A model generated the notes under the pieces. That model was not told where the DNA came from, did not search any database, and was given only the letters and a program-made list of their open reading frames with translations. From IMG/VR virus record IMGVR_UViG_3300036895_000036, positions 1 through 41,813 of that record: a stretch of 41,813 nt of DNA; one strand, given 5' to 3'. A program made the translations under genes and the position numbers. Shown here in pieces: positions 15,336 to 25,200 of this stretch. Every line of letters starts with the position of its first letter. Within the stretch, counting starts at the first letter, position 1. This DNA is from a virus.

Positions 15336-16850
15336 ATGCCTTATGATAGAATAACACCGGCGACATTAGCAAACTTAGGTGCAGTTGCAACTTTGCCACT
15401 TGACACCGAAGACTCGAATGTTCTTGGTGCAGTTGATAGACAAACAAGGGAGTTTATTTACGACTTTCTTAGTAGCGTTTTTGATGCAAATGGTGATTTG
15501 CTTGCTACATCGATAAATGTAGCTACAACGTTGGCTGGTGCAGTAAATGGATCTACTGCTAATACCGCCGGTGTTCAGCAACAAATAGTTCAAGGCACAG
15601 TAAGCACTCCTGATATTCGCGTAGCAGCAATTACGTCAGCGTTGATTGCGGCAGGTGCAGTTACAACTGGGTGTTTAGCTGATGGTTCAGTTACTACTGC
15701 AAAACTTGCAGCGTTGGCGGTTACTTCTGCGCAAATAGCGAACGCTACTATCACAGAAGCACAGATGGCTGCTTCGTCTATAGGCTCAGCAGAGTTAATC
15801 AATTCGTGTGTCACAGCTATTAAAATCGCGGATGGAGTTGTTGGCACTACACAATTAGCTGCATTGTCTGTAACCGCGGCTAAAATAGCAAACAGCACAA
15901 TAACCGAGGCACAAATGGCCCCTTTGTCAGTTGGAACCACTGAGTTGATTGCGTTGAGTGTAACAACCGCGAAGCTGGCGTTGGGTGCTGTGACAGCAGC
16001 ACAGATAGCCGCCGCGACTATCACAGCGGCGAATATGGCTCCGTTGTCTGTTGGTGCATCACAGTTAGTTCTAGCTTGTGTAACTGCCGCACAAATAGCT
16101 AATACAACAATCACCGAGGCACAAATGGCTTTGTTGTCTGTTGGAACACCTGAGCTTATAGCGAAGTGCGTGACCACAGCGAAGATTAACGACGGTGCAG
16201 TTGGTGCTACACAACTTGGTGCTAATGTGGTTGGTGTTGGACAACTAGCGCCGGGCACAGCGGCGGGGCAATTATTGGTATCAGGCACTACGTCACCGTT
16301 TAACTTAGCGTTGGTTAAACCCTCTGGGGACATTACAATGGACGGCACAGGTTTGTTTACTTTAACAGGTAAAGGTATCGCTGTTTTGCAAGAACAGCCG
16401 TCGAATGGTGTGGCTGGTGGGGCAGGTGTAGCTAACACATGGAATGTTCGTGGGGTTACTAACCCATATACAAAAATTGTGGACACAGCTACACCTACTT
16501 TTATTACTAGTGTGACTAGTGGAAAGATTGTTTTAACTCCTGGTTCTTACCTTTTTGATGGTAGTGCACCGGCGTATGCAGTTGTTGGTCACCAAACAAG
16601 AATCAATCACTTCAATTCCACGGGGTCTATTGCAGTGTTACATGGAACCACTGAAAATAGTCCGGTAGCAGCCGCCGTTATGACTAAGTCAGTGTTCACT
16701 AGTGTAGTAGTAATAGCCGCTGGTGATTATGTTCAAATTGAACATTTTATTAACACGCATACTAACGCAAACGATTTTGGTATAGCAGCTGCGGCGGATG
16801 GCGCAGTTTATGAAGTCTATGCACAAATCCGAATCGAGAAACTAAGTTAA
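15336..16850 (+). CDS. Tail fibre with 30-residue repeats and C-terminal receptor domain
   Basis: A 504-aa protein. Residues about 1-100 form an N-terminal attachment part, about 105-300 are repeats of the type VTxAQIAxxTITEAQMAxLSVG, and the last about 140 residues form a Gly/Val/Thr-rich beta-sandwich-like end with a GSYLFDG strand and QIRIEKLS at the terminus. This is the usual plan of a trimeric fibre: a triple-stranded shaft plus a TNF-like receptor-binding tip. It starts 1 bp after the adaptor stop with no Shine-Dalgarno sequence. Confidence 0.75.
   Translation: MPYDRITPATLANLGAVATLPLDTEDSNVLGAVDRQTREFIYDFLSSVFDANGDLLATSINVATTLAGAVNGSTANTAGVQQQIVQGTVSTPDIRVAAITSALIAAGAVTTGCLADGSVTTAKLAALAVTSAQIANATITEAQMAASSIGSAELINSCVTAIKIADGVVGTTQLAALSVTAAKIANSTITEAQMAPLSVGTTELIALSVTTAKLALGAVTAAQIAAATITAANMAPLSVGASQLVLACVTAAQIANTTITEAQMALLSVGTPELIAKCVTTAKINDGAVGATQLGANVVGVGQLAPGTAAGQLLVSGTTSPFNLALVKPSGDITMDGTGLFTLTGKGIAVLQEQPSNGVAGGAGVANTWNVRGVTNPYTKIVDTATPTFITSVTSGKIVLTPGSYLFDGSAPAYAVVGHQTRINHFNSTGSIAVLHGTTENSPVAAAVMTKSVFTSVVVIAAGDYVQIEHFINTHTNANDFGIAAAADGAVYEVYAQIRIEKLS
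15655..16240 (+). repeat. About 90-bp repeats encoding the fibre shaft
   Basis: Five to six degenerate units of about 30 codons each, centred on ACAAATAGC (Gln-Ile-Ala) and GAGGCACAAATGGC (Glu-Ala-Gln-Met). The repeats vary at the third codon positions, so they have diverged under selection rather than arising by recent slippage. Confidence 0.6.
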
Positions 16851-16853
16851 AAT

Positions 16854-17090
16854 ATGATACTAAACATTGTAGAAACATCCAATATGCCGCCGTCTTTGAC
16901 GGTAGCACAACTGAGAGACATACTAGGAATGGTAGTGGGCGGTGGTCTTTCAATCGTATTTGCCGGTGCGAAGGGGGCGACGCCGACAACATCACCAACT
17001 GTGGCAGGGCAATATGCCATTAACCAATCCACAAATGAATTATGGTTCGTCAATAGTTCACTCGCGTGGCAACAAATCATCAAAGTGTAA
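16854..17090 (+). CDS. Small structural-region protein, unknown
   Basis: A 78-aa protein with a hydrophobic-glycine stretch (DILGMVVGGGLSIVFAG, about residues 22-39), followed by a Thr/Pro-rich linker and a short beta-like end with LWFVNSSLAWQQI. The end resembles the AINQSTNELWFV-type strands seen in phage fibre tips. It may be a fibre-associated or chaperone-like protein. It starts 3 bp after the fibre stop. Confidence 0.5.
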   Translation: MILNIVETSNMPPSLTVAQLRDILGMVVGGGLSIVFAGAKGATPTTSPTVAGQYAINQSTNELWFVNSSLAWQQIIKV

Positions 17091-17091
17091 T

Positions 17092-17358
17092 ATGAAAAAA
17101 ATACTTATCTGTGTTGGTGTAGTCGTTGGCGTTAGTTTACTATTGCTTGCACAGCCTCCTGCGGCGTCTATCTCAGGTTCGTTGACGCTTACTAACGACG
17201 GCGTCAATGTTTACGTCTCCACCAACCTTCCTGTGGCGTTATCAACAAACTCCATCACACCTCCAACAGCTATCGCCAACTACGGTATACTGTGGAACTC
17301 TAACAGCGCTTTGTATTGGGTTACAACCTCACACACAAACAGACTTAGCGCACCTTAA
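17092..17358 (+). CDS. Small exported protein
   Basis: An 88-aa protein that begins with a signal peptide-like segment (MKKILICVGVVVGVSLLLLA), then a Ser/Thr/Asn-rich beta-like domain with SGSLTLTNDGVNVYVSTN. The ATG is 1 bp after the preceding stop and the next gene starts directly after its own. It resembles the exported Thr/Asn proteins at 2820-8063 in style, and may be a further accessory to spike or fibre. Confidence 0.6.
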   Translation: MKKILICVGVVVGVSLLLLAQPPAASISGSLTLTNDGVNVYVSTNLPVALSTNSITPPTAIANYGILWNSNSALYWVTTSHTNRLSAP

Positions 17359-18792
17359 ATGGCCACTACTCGACAGTTTATCCTCCATGAGAACGTCATA
17401 GGAGGGATGGATTCAACGACGCCAGCGCATCTTATAGGTGAAAAATGGCGGAGTCAGCACAACTTTAGGCTGACTCCGACGTTACAACAAGTGCCTAAAA
17501 AGGTGCAGTTGACGGCTCCAACAGGTACACCTATTACGTTTATAGGTTATATTCCTTCTTTTGTGTCTGGTTATGGGCAGCAAGTTATTTTGACATCTCC
17601 AACCCGTGCGCAGCGTTGGTCAACTGCACTTTACAACGGAACGCTTTACACTAGCTTATCAAGTTATATCACAATCTGGTATGACCATTTTGTAAAAGCA
17701 GCGGTTAATACAGTGCAGATAAGCGACTTGTATGATTTTACAAACTTTACTCCTGACGCCACAAACGAAGCAGATTATTACGACTTAGTTGAATGGCAAC
17801 AGCCAGATTATTTGTATAGTGGTATCACTGGAGTGGGTAAGTTAGGTAGCACACTTTGGATTTACACACCCACTGCTATTATCCCTATTCAGTATATAGG
17901 CTTGCCAAAGGTGATACAGGTTGTGGAATCTGGTGTAATTACTCGAATAGGAAATTCGTTTCCGTGGACGTTAGTTTGCTTGGGTAATGTGCACTTTTTT
18001 TATGAAGCATACGAGAGCATGTTTTTTGCTTTTAACGGGGGTGGTGCACCAGAAGCTATTGGTGAACCAGTGAGGGAATTTATCCAACAGAATCTTAACC
18101 CCGACCCGACATTAGCAAAGTTAATGTATGGGTATATTGATGTCGACAATCGAGAAATTTGGTGGCCTTTTGTGTCAAAGAACTCTACAGGCACGTATGA
18201 TTTAGCTGTGGTTTTTAATTATCGTTACAAACGCTGGTTCACTGCATCAGTTGAAGATGTTACGTGTTTCTGCGGTCGTGGGTTTGAAACACAACCAATC
18301 GAAGATTTGAGTGGAACTATTGATGGTTTGATTGGGCCGATAGACCATTTGAGTTTATCCCCGGCAGAAACACCTCGGCTATTTGGAACAGGGGTTGGAC
18401 AGACCTTACGTGAGGAATTATCGACAGATAGTAGTTCATCTTTACTTCCTACTGATGATCCAGTATTAGAAAGTGGTGATTTTCATTATGGAGATATACG
18501 CACTCAAAAAGAAAACGATGCTATGGTGCTAAATGCGTGGTGGGAGCAAATAGATTTTGATAAGCCGTTAGTGGAGATTCGCGTAGCCACAAGAAACTAT
18601 CTAGGTGAAGGTGTAAAATGGAGCGACGATCCAGTTGCTACTTGGACACCAGACATCCAAGATTCAATTGCAACTTACGAAGCAGTTAATGGCCGTATTT
18701 TACGCTATAAATTTACATTCAAAAACACTCGGCAAGCTGTGTTATCCGCGTATAGTGATGTTGTTTTGGTTAAACTTAAAGCTGAGAAATGA
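17359..18792 (+). CDS. Tail hub/stabilisation-type protein
   Basis: A 477-aa protein of beta-propeller-like composition: repeated aromatic strands (LYNGTLYTSLSSYITIWYD, GSTLWIYTPTAIIPIQYIG, VVFNYRYKRWFTA), few helices and no enzyme motif. From memory, this plan resembles the tail-stabilisation proteins of P22-like podoviruses, which plug the neck below the portal. The gene lies in the neck and tail block and overlaps the next gene by 4 bp. Confidence 0.6.
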   Translation: MATTRQFILHENVIGGMDSTTPAHLIGEKWRSQHNFRLTPTLQQVPKKVQLTAPTGTPITFIGYIPSFVSGYGQQVILTSPTRAQRWSTALYNGTLYTSLSSYITIWYDHFVKAAVNTVQISDLYDFTNFTPDATNEADYYDLVEWQQPDYLYSGITGVGKLGSTLWIYTPTAIIPIQYIGLPKVIQVVESGVITRIGNSFPWTLVCLGNVHFFYEAYESMFFAFNGGGAPEAIGEPVREFIQQNLNPDPTLAKLMYGYIDVDNREIWWPFVSKNSTGTYDLAVVFNYRYKRWFTASVEDVTCFCGRGFETQPIEDLSGTIDGLIGPIDHLSLSPAETPRLFGTGVGQTLREELSTDSSSSLLPTDDPVLESGDFHYGDIRTQKENDAMVLNAWWEQIDFDKPLVEIRVATRNYLGEGVKWSDDPVATWTPDIQDSIATYEAVNGRILRYKFTFKNTRQAVLSAYSDVVLVKLKAEK

Positions 18793-19061
18793 ACTTTATA
18801 CAACATTTGGAATGTCTTACAATACCGCATTTGTCTCTTTTTGATGAAGAAGCAAAGAAGTTTGAACAGCCCTCTAAACAATTAAAAGGGGCTGGTAATA
18901 ACTTAATAACTCCTCGCACTAAAGCTACAGATGGATTGGGTAATGGAGGTGCTTTGTATCTACCAACCTTTATACAAGGCCGTAATACACCTCAACGTGG
19001 TTCGCTTTACGTTACACCCATGCAAGGTGGAAGAAACCAAAGAAGTAATGATAACGATTGA
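18789..19061 (+). CDS. Small tail-region protein, unknown
   Basis: A 90-aa protein coupled by a 4-bp overlap (ATG 18789) to the tail protein gene. It contains a helical first part (FDEEAKKFEQPSKQL) and a Gly/Arg/Asn-rich end. The next gene starts 14 bp before its stop, so three genes are translationally linked. No family is recognised. Confidence 0.5.
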   Translation: MNFIQHLECLTIPHLSLFDEEAKKFEQPSKQLKGAGNNLITPRTKATDGLGNGGALYLPTFIQGRNTPQRGSLYVTPMQGGRNQRSNDND

Positions 19062-19455
19062 ACAGGTGAAAGACGTTAACGAGATTATATCAAAGTGGCG
19101 TAGATTAGCTATGTTAACTGATAATGACCTCGTTAATAATCTTGAGGAAGTTTTACAGATGTATCTACACTGTTTAACTAATGGTGCTGTGTTTTTTGTC
19201 TATGGTGCTTCGGGGTTGATGGGAACTTGTTGCTTAGAATGTTGGCCGGAGTTTGTTAATTTACTATCTTTGCCTAAAGACAATGGTGTAGGGATGGCTA
19301 AGAAGTGTATAGACGTCGTCAAAACCTGGGCAAAAGAAAATGGATACAGTGAGGTTAGAGTAATGTCCACTAAACTTAATGGTTCGTCGTTTCGCTATTT
19401 TGAAAAATCGTTAGGTTTTCGTCGACATGCAATAACATTCAAATTGAATTTTTAA
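19048..19455 (+). CDS. GNAT-family acetyltransferase-like protein
   Basis: A 135-aa protein. The start at ATG 19048 is preferred over 18931 because the longer version would run through the previous gene. The C-terminal part carries the late GNAT pattern: VKTWAKENGYSEVRV followed by SFRYFEKSLGFRRHAITFKL, the usual end of such acetyltransferases. The middle has a Gly-rich segment (DNGVGMAKKCIDVV) where the acetyl-CoA loop is expected. Such genes in phage structural blocks may modify virion or host proteins. The target is unknown. Confidence 0.65.
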   Translation: MITIEQVKDVNEIISKWRRLAMLTDNDLVNNLEEVLQMYLHCLTNGAVFFVYGASGLMGTCCLECWPEFVNLLSLPKDNGVGMAKKCIDVVKTWAKENGYSEVRVMSTKLNGSSFRYFEKSLGFRRHAITFKLNF

Positions 19456-19456
19456 T

Positions 19457-20458
19457 ATGCAAATACAACTACCTTCAATGTTTCGTTCAGGCTTGGGTTA
19501 TGAAGTATCTAAGTTTGAGTCGCCGTTAATAATCCGTCCAGAAGTCTTTTGCCAAGCAGAGATTAGTATATACGATTCTTCCGGGAATTACTTAGGTGAG
19601 TATGATCCTAGTTCTGGTGGTGCTGGGGGCACTGGTATAGGTGATGGTGCCACTGTTGGTGATCAGTCTAATAGCTCGTTTGGCGGTACTGGGGGAACCC
19701 CGACGGTTAATGTCGACGCGATGGATACGTCGTTTTCTAGAAATGGCGTTACAAATCAACAACGACAATCTTCAGGGGCTTGGCCAACGAGTAATGTTAC
19801 TTTAGCACTTAGTGATTGGTTGGTGACACAACCAGAAGTGACTAGTGAACAAACAGCCCTAAACGCCTTGCTGAAACAATCAAGCACGGTGTTTGATACA
19901 AAGGCGTTTTTGAGTAGTGTTTTAGGCTTGCCGCAGTCTGCTTTAGCTACGGTTAATTTATCGGATATTTATACACTTAATCCGTTCGGTAACACGTATG
20001 AAGTTAATACTTTAGCTTTGTATACAAGACAATATCTTATTGCACGAGCGGCCGCACAAAGTGGGCCTACTAATGTTCGTGGTGGAACTGCTCGTCAAGG
20101 CTTTGAATTAGCTGAGTTAGATACTCTGATGGCAATAAACCAATTTCGTGAGATTTGGCAGAATCAAGTTAAGGTGGCACAAGTGGTTGTTGAGGCAGCT
20201 AGTGCTGCTGACGCAGCGTGGGAACAGTTGATAAAACTTCAACTAGAAGCCCAAAAACAGCAAGCGGCGACTGAACAAGGTTTGGTTATGCAAACTTTAG
20301 CCGCGGCTGAACAACTTACAAAAGACAAAGAGGTTTATTTACGTGCTATTTCGTTGCAAGCTGAGGCGAATGGGTATATGGTTACAACAGAAAACCTTAC
20401 TGGGCACGGCTTTCAAGGTGGAACTAACACTGGTTTTGGTATGTCAACTTGGAGATAA
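19457..20458 (+). CDS. Internal virion protein candidate
   Basis: A 333-aa protein with a beta-type start, a long Gly/Ser/Thr-rich linker (about residues 52-105), and an Ala/Gln/Glu-rich helical C-terminal half (about 200-310) suited to coiled coil. Placement after the tail protein and before the giant protein is where podoviruses encode proteins ejected into the host. No enzyme motif is present. It starts 1 bp after the preceding stop with no Shine-Dalgarno sequence. Confidence 0.5.
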   Translation: MQIQLPSMFRSGLGYEVSKFESPLIIRPEVFCQAEISIYDSSGNYLGEYDPSSGGAGGTGIGDGATVGDQSNSSFGGTGGTPTVNVDAMDTSFSRNGVTNQQRQSSGAWPTSNVTLALSDWLVTQPEVTSEQTALNALLKQSSTVFDTKAFLSSVLGLPQSALATVNLSDIYTLNPFGNTYEVNTLALYTRQYLIARAAAQSGPTNVRGGTARQGFELAELDTLMAINQFREIWQNQVKVAQVVVEAASAADAAWEQLIKLQLEAQKQQAATEQGLVMQTLAAAEQLTKDKEVYLRAISLQAEANGYMVTTENLTGHGFQGGTNTGFGMSTWR

Positions 20459-20462
20459 ATTT

Positions 20463-22271
20463 ATGCCGAATACGAATATAACAACAAACAGTTTTTCTAA
20501 TAGTGATCTTTCTTCACGGTTAAGTCAACGTCCTAAAAAACGTGGTATTTGGGATGTGAATAACGCTGGTTCAAAGCAGCCAGACATGACAGATTATATG
20601 TCAAAAGGGTTTCCACGTGTCGCTGCTCAAGTAACAAATCCTCTGGGGGGAGTAAGTGAACAACCTCCTACGCCGTTACCGAAGGAGTTTCAAAATATAT
20701 CAAAAAATAATATATTTGATTCTACACGTGGTGGGGTAGAACCTACACCAGCACCAACGCCTTCGCCGTCCGCGCCGCCAGCAGCACCAATTAAGTCTCC
20801 ACAACCAGCAACTAATCCGTTATTTAAGTGGATGCCACAAACAGATACTACTCAAAATCAACCAACAGCTTCGACGTCTCCTGTTGAACCACTTGATGCT
20901 TTTCTTTCTCGTATGGGAGGTGCTGTTAATACCGGCGTTCAAAAAACTCAACCACATGGTGGTGGTTTTGGAAATATGGATGCGTTATCTATGCGAGCCG
21001 CGGGTGGACAAGCAGGACTTGGTGGTGGTGCGGGGTTTGGTAGTTCTGGCTCACCTGAAATGAATAATTTTCTTAATAAAACATTGGGTTTTGGTGGATT
21101 ACAACGCACTATAGGACAAGCACAATCTGGTAGTGCGATGGGTAATAGCCTTGCGTTACGTAGAGCGAATGATGAGTCTATGGATTCGCAGATGCGTAGA
21201 CTGGCACAAGGAGAAGATATTGGTGCACAGCGCGTTAGAGAACGTGGCGAAATGCAAAAACAATGGGAGGATCAGCAAAGGTTTCCGTTAAACCAGGCAC
21301 AGCAACAAGAAAGTAACAGAGAACAACCGTGGAAGTTTGCTGAAGATATGGTGCAAAGTGAACAAAATCGTAACGAACAAGCGGGAGGTTTTGACTTAGC
21401 GCAAAGAACTGGAGAAGAAAATCTAAAGGAACTACCGATGAAGTTCCAGTTAGACCTAGCAGATAAGCTATCTAAGATAACAGGTATTCCACGTGAGACT
21501 GCACTTGATATGTTGCCGTATTTGTATTCATTACCTCCAGCGGCGAGGACGCAGATTTTAAATACGTTGATGCCGGGAATGGATACTGGTGATATGAGTG
21601 GGAATGGTAGTGCTACAGCACCCCCCGAACAACAACCAACAGAGAAAGCTAGTTTTTTGCAGTCAGCTTTGCATGGAGGTATACCAGCACTGACTAGTGG
21701 TGCTGGTTGGGCAGGTGCGGCTGCTTTAGCGCCTGAGACTGGAGCGGCTAGTTTTATAGTGCCATTTGTTGCGTCGTTGTTATCAGCGTGGTTGGGCGGA
21801 AAGGCAGTGAATGCAGTTGATCCTAGTTTTTCACAGAAAGAACCAAATCCTTATGGTGAAGGACTTGGAAGCATTGCTGGTGCCTTTGCGGGGTATAAAG
21901 GCACTAAAGCGTTAATGCCGGGTAAAACACCAGCAACGAAGCCGACTACATCAGCAAAACCTACTCCGCCCGACATGACTTTGAAGGGTAATCCTGACGT
22001 ACAAGATGCCTTGAATAAGTCAGGGCTTAGAAACGCCGCTAGAGTACCAAAACAGCTTGGAATGGGTGCGGGTAATTTTCAAATGTATCCTGGACAGGTG
22101 AGACCACCGCCACAAGGTATAGGTGAAATGGAACAGATGCAACTTCCGCAAGGTAGTATATCACCGTTGGCATTACCCGGACCACAAACAGACCCATCAA
22201 AGCTGCTTCCATCGCCAGACCTTAATTTACAGATGTTAGAGCTGCTTTACAAACTCCAGCAAGCTCAATAG
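20463..22271 (+). CDS. Large Pro/Gln-rich internal virion protein candidate
   Basis: A 602-aa protein. ATG 20463 with upstream GGAG is preferred; the frame runs further back to 20343 inside the previous gene. The first third is Pro/Ser/Thr-rich and disordered, the middle is a helical Gln/Arg/Glu-rich part (about residues 225-330), then comes a hydrophobic Gly/Ala stretch (about 395-450) that could enter a membrane, and a Pro-rich tail. This make-up fits an ejection protein that helps DNA pass the envelope. Confidence 0.5.
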   Translation: MPNTNITTNSFSNSDLSSRLSQRPKKRGIWDVNNAGSKQPDMTDYMSKGFPRVAAQVTNPLGGVSEQPPTPLPKEFQNISKNNIFDSTRGGVEPTPAPTPSPSAPPAAPIKSPQPATNPLFKWMPQTDTTQNQPTASTSPVEPLDAFLSRMGGAVNTGVQKTQPHGGGFGNMDALSMRAAGGQAGLGGGAGFGSSGSPEMNNFLNKTLGFGGLQRTIGQAQSGSAMGNSLALRRANDESMDSQMRRLAQGEDIGAQRVRERGEMQKQWEDQQRFPLNQAQQQESNREQPWKFAEDMVQSEQNRNEQAGGFDLAQRTGEENLKELPMKFQLDLADKLSKITGIPRETALDMLPYLYSLPPAARTQILNTLMPGMDTGDMSGNGSATAPPEQQPTEKASFLQSALHGGIPALTSGAGWAGAAALAPETGAASFIVPFVASLLSAWLGGKAVNAVDPSFSQKEPNPYGEGLGSIAGAFAGYKGTKALMPGKTPATKPTTSAKPTPPDMTLKGNPDVQDALNKSGLRNAARVPKQLGMGAGNFQMYPGQVRPPPQGIGEMEQMQLPQGSISPLALPGPQTDPSKLLPSPDLNLQMLELLYKLQQAQ

Positions 22272-22295
22272 TCCATGTCATTTAATGACCTGCAC
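22271..22295 (+). promoter_or_regulatory. 25-bp dyad element, copy 4 (before the giant protein)
   Basis: Core GTCATTTAATGAC at 22277-22289 with the outer GT and AC pairs. It ends 2 bp before the ATG at 22298 and overlaps the last base of the preceding stop codon. Confidence 0.85.
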
Positions 22296-22297
22296 AT

Positions 22298-25200
22298 ATG
22301 CCTGATACATCGTTTCAAGAATTAGCAGCAACGCCGTCTGCGAAGCCTAAACAGACCTGGCCGCAGAAAGCGTCGGGGTTTGTGGATGAGTTGTTTTCAC
22401 CAGTGAGTAAACCTATAGGGGCTGTTGCTGGTGGGTTGGGTGAGGCGGCCGCTAGAATATTAGCACCAAAGCAGGAACAAGCGTGGACAGTGGGGGCAAC
22501 CACAGCAGGAGAACAACTACCACGAACTGCCGCTGAGGCGTTTTTAACCTCAAAAGGACTTCCTGGTAAGGCTCTTGGCTTAGGTGATGTCGCGATGCGC
22601 ACCTTTGCTGAGACACCTACTACGGAACCCCTGTCTGCAAGGTTAGGGGCGACCGCTTTGCAGACAGGTGCGTTTATGGCTGCACCAAAGGGGGGGGAAA
22701 TGGCGGGGAATATGACGAAAGCGTTAATGCCGACGACGTTGAATCCGTTGTTACGCACAGCCGCAACAAGAGGTGCGTCGTTGATAGGGACGCTAGGTGG
22801 GTTTGAGGTCGCGAACGCTGCAAGTGCGAAGGTTCAAGGGCAGAGTTATGATCCTTTCACGGCAGAGCATTTGGCTGGAGTGGCGGCGAGTGTTTTGCCG
22901 TTTGAGGCTGCAGGAATGTATCAAGATGTGAAGCCACACCTGGTTGACCTTGCGGCGAGGTTGGCAGGAAAGAATGAGGCACAGAGGGTGATAAATACAC
23001 ATCAGCAGCTTGCACCTGTGGCGATGAGACAGGAAGAAGCGTATCCACAAGGAATGGACAAAGAAGAAAGTATTATTAAGTCTAATCGTTCATGGATAGC
23101 TCCTGATAATACTATTACTCATGCAGAAGTTAGTCACCCTAAAACCGCTATTGATATACTTCAGTCAAAGTTTGGTTTAACACATGATATGGATACATCA
23201 GAGGAAGCTCTGTATAAACAGGGTTATTTACGTAAAAATGAAGATTCCACAGACATAATGATTTCAGGGCAACAACCAAATGCAAAACAACTTCTTGAAT
23301 TAAAGAACCAAGCAATTGAAAGTAACAAACGATTGTATATTGATGTTCTTGGTGCGGATGGTGTTTATAGAGGAAAGGCTGTTTTTGATCCCCGACCTCA
23401 ACGCATGTCCCAACCCCTTCGTGACCACTTCACCAACCTCGAAGAACTCGGCCATAAAGTTGGTGATGACTCGATGGATTATGAACGGCTTTCCAAACTC
23501 GACCGACTACCAGATGAGAGTCCTTTTGACTGGGCAGTGCGTAAGGCTGGCATTGACCCAAAGGTGTTTGCGAAAGCTGCACCGGACGAGATGTTTAAGT
23601 CACTAAAAGCAGTGTTTGAAAACATTGCACGTGATTCTTTAGGGTTACGTGAGGAGAACGTTCAAGCCTACACCCGACAAACGCTTAACTTTGCTTACCG
23701 ATTTGGTAGTGCTTTAGGGGAGACTAGAGTTATCCCCGCAGCACCAGATCAAAGCGGTGAAGCAGCTTCGTATCTTTGGCCGAAAAGCTCTAACCATGAT
23801 GCTATTCTTGGAATACTAGACCCTAATTGGAGGTCTAAACTTCCACTTGATATAGCGTTAAAGGACTTTTATCAACAACTTGGCCACGAGTTTTATCATA
23901 ACTGGGTTGATAAAATAGCATCAGGTGTAACCTCCGGGTTAGATGAGAAAACATTGACACATGTTACAAATCTTTTTACTGCAGCGAATGATGCAAAGTG
24001 GACTACGGTAGAGATGGAACATGCAGTGCAACATATTGCATCGTCAATGACAGACCTGAAATATGCACAAAGATTACAATATAGAAGTAAGTATTATACT
24101 CCTGATGTTGTCGGTCGTCACGAAGCTATGGCAGACATTTTCAGTCTTCTTTCGTATGGTGCAATGCACGGAAAAGCCAATGGCCGTGAACTCGGCGTCA
24201 TCAGTGACCTCTTGAAGTTTTCCAGTGACGACTTTCGTAACGTTGCCCGACCAATGTTTCGTGATATAGGAACAATGGTAAGTCATTTTATCGACATCGT
24301 CAAGCGGTTACTAGGTTGGAAACCTTCGTCGATACGTTCGTTGCAAGACATCGTTGATAATATGAAAGGCTTGCAGAAGTCAGCAGAAGAGGCCGACCAC
24401 GCTACAGAAGCGTTCTTACTCCACAATGAAATTCGCAACGCGACACCGCTTGCTCCTATCGCGCCAGTGTCGTATGATCGAGTTGAGAAGCTGTTTAGCT
24501 TACTGCATGGCGAACGTTACGACCCTGACCTAAAGAAAATGGCGCAAGATGTGGGGGAGAATGTTGTGCCACAAAAAATAGACCGCACGAAAAAGACGTT
24601 ACCTATCCATCTTAACTGGTTGCACAATATGATTCCTCAAGTGCAGCTTGGACGTATCGTGCCTCAACTAGCAGACATGGCTAAGTTGGGGTTCCTACGC
24701 ACTGGGATTATGAAGACTGCTGTTTGGGATTTTATGGAGGAGTTTAGAGGTGGTCTTTTGGATAAGTATGGCGAGAAAGCTGTGCAGAGAAGTATAACTC
24801 CGGGGGGAGTTAATACAGCAGTGAGTGATGTTCAACGTGCACAAAATGAGATTGAAGGTGCGGACGCGGGTAGAGCGTTCACACCAGAAGAAAGAGAGAA
24901 AGTGCCGTCGTTTGCGGCGCTAAAACCTGAGGACAAAGTCAAGGCGGCAGAGTTTCTTACTAAGTATTCTTCGGCTGGTATGAAAGCGGCCGCAAGGCAA
25001 GTTTTAAGTTCAAAGCACGTTGCTGGGATTACCACTGGGTATTCTGTGCAAGAAGCAATAAGACATGCGGAGATGGATATTACTTGGGATAAAGCTGAGG
25101 CACTTGGTCATGCGATTGTAGAACAACACTTTGATACTGATATTCTGGCTCAGAGTCCTGAACATCCTGTTTATAGTAAGCAGGCCGCTGATGCGTTACA

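Noticed and set aside
15590-16486. 298-aa minus-strand open frame
   Set aside because: It is antisense to the fibre repeats; the long opening comes from the repetitive Ala/Thr codons of the real gene.
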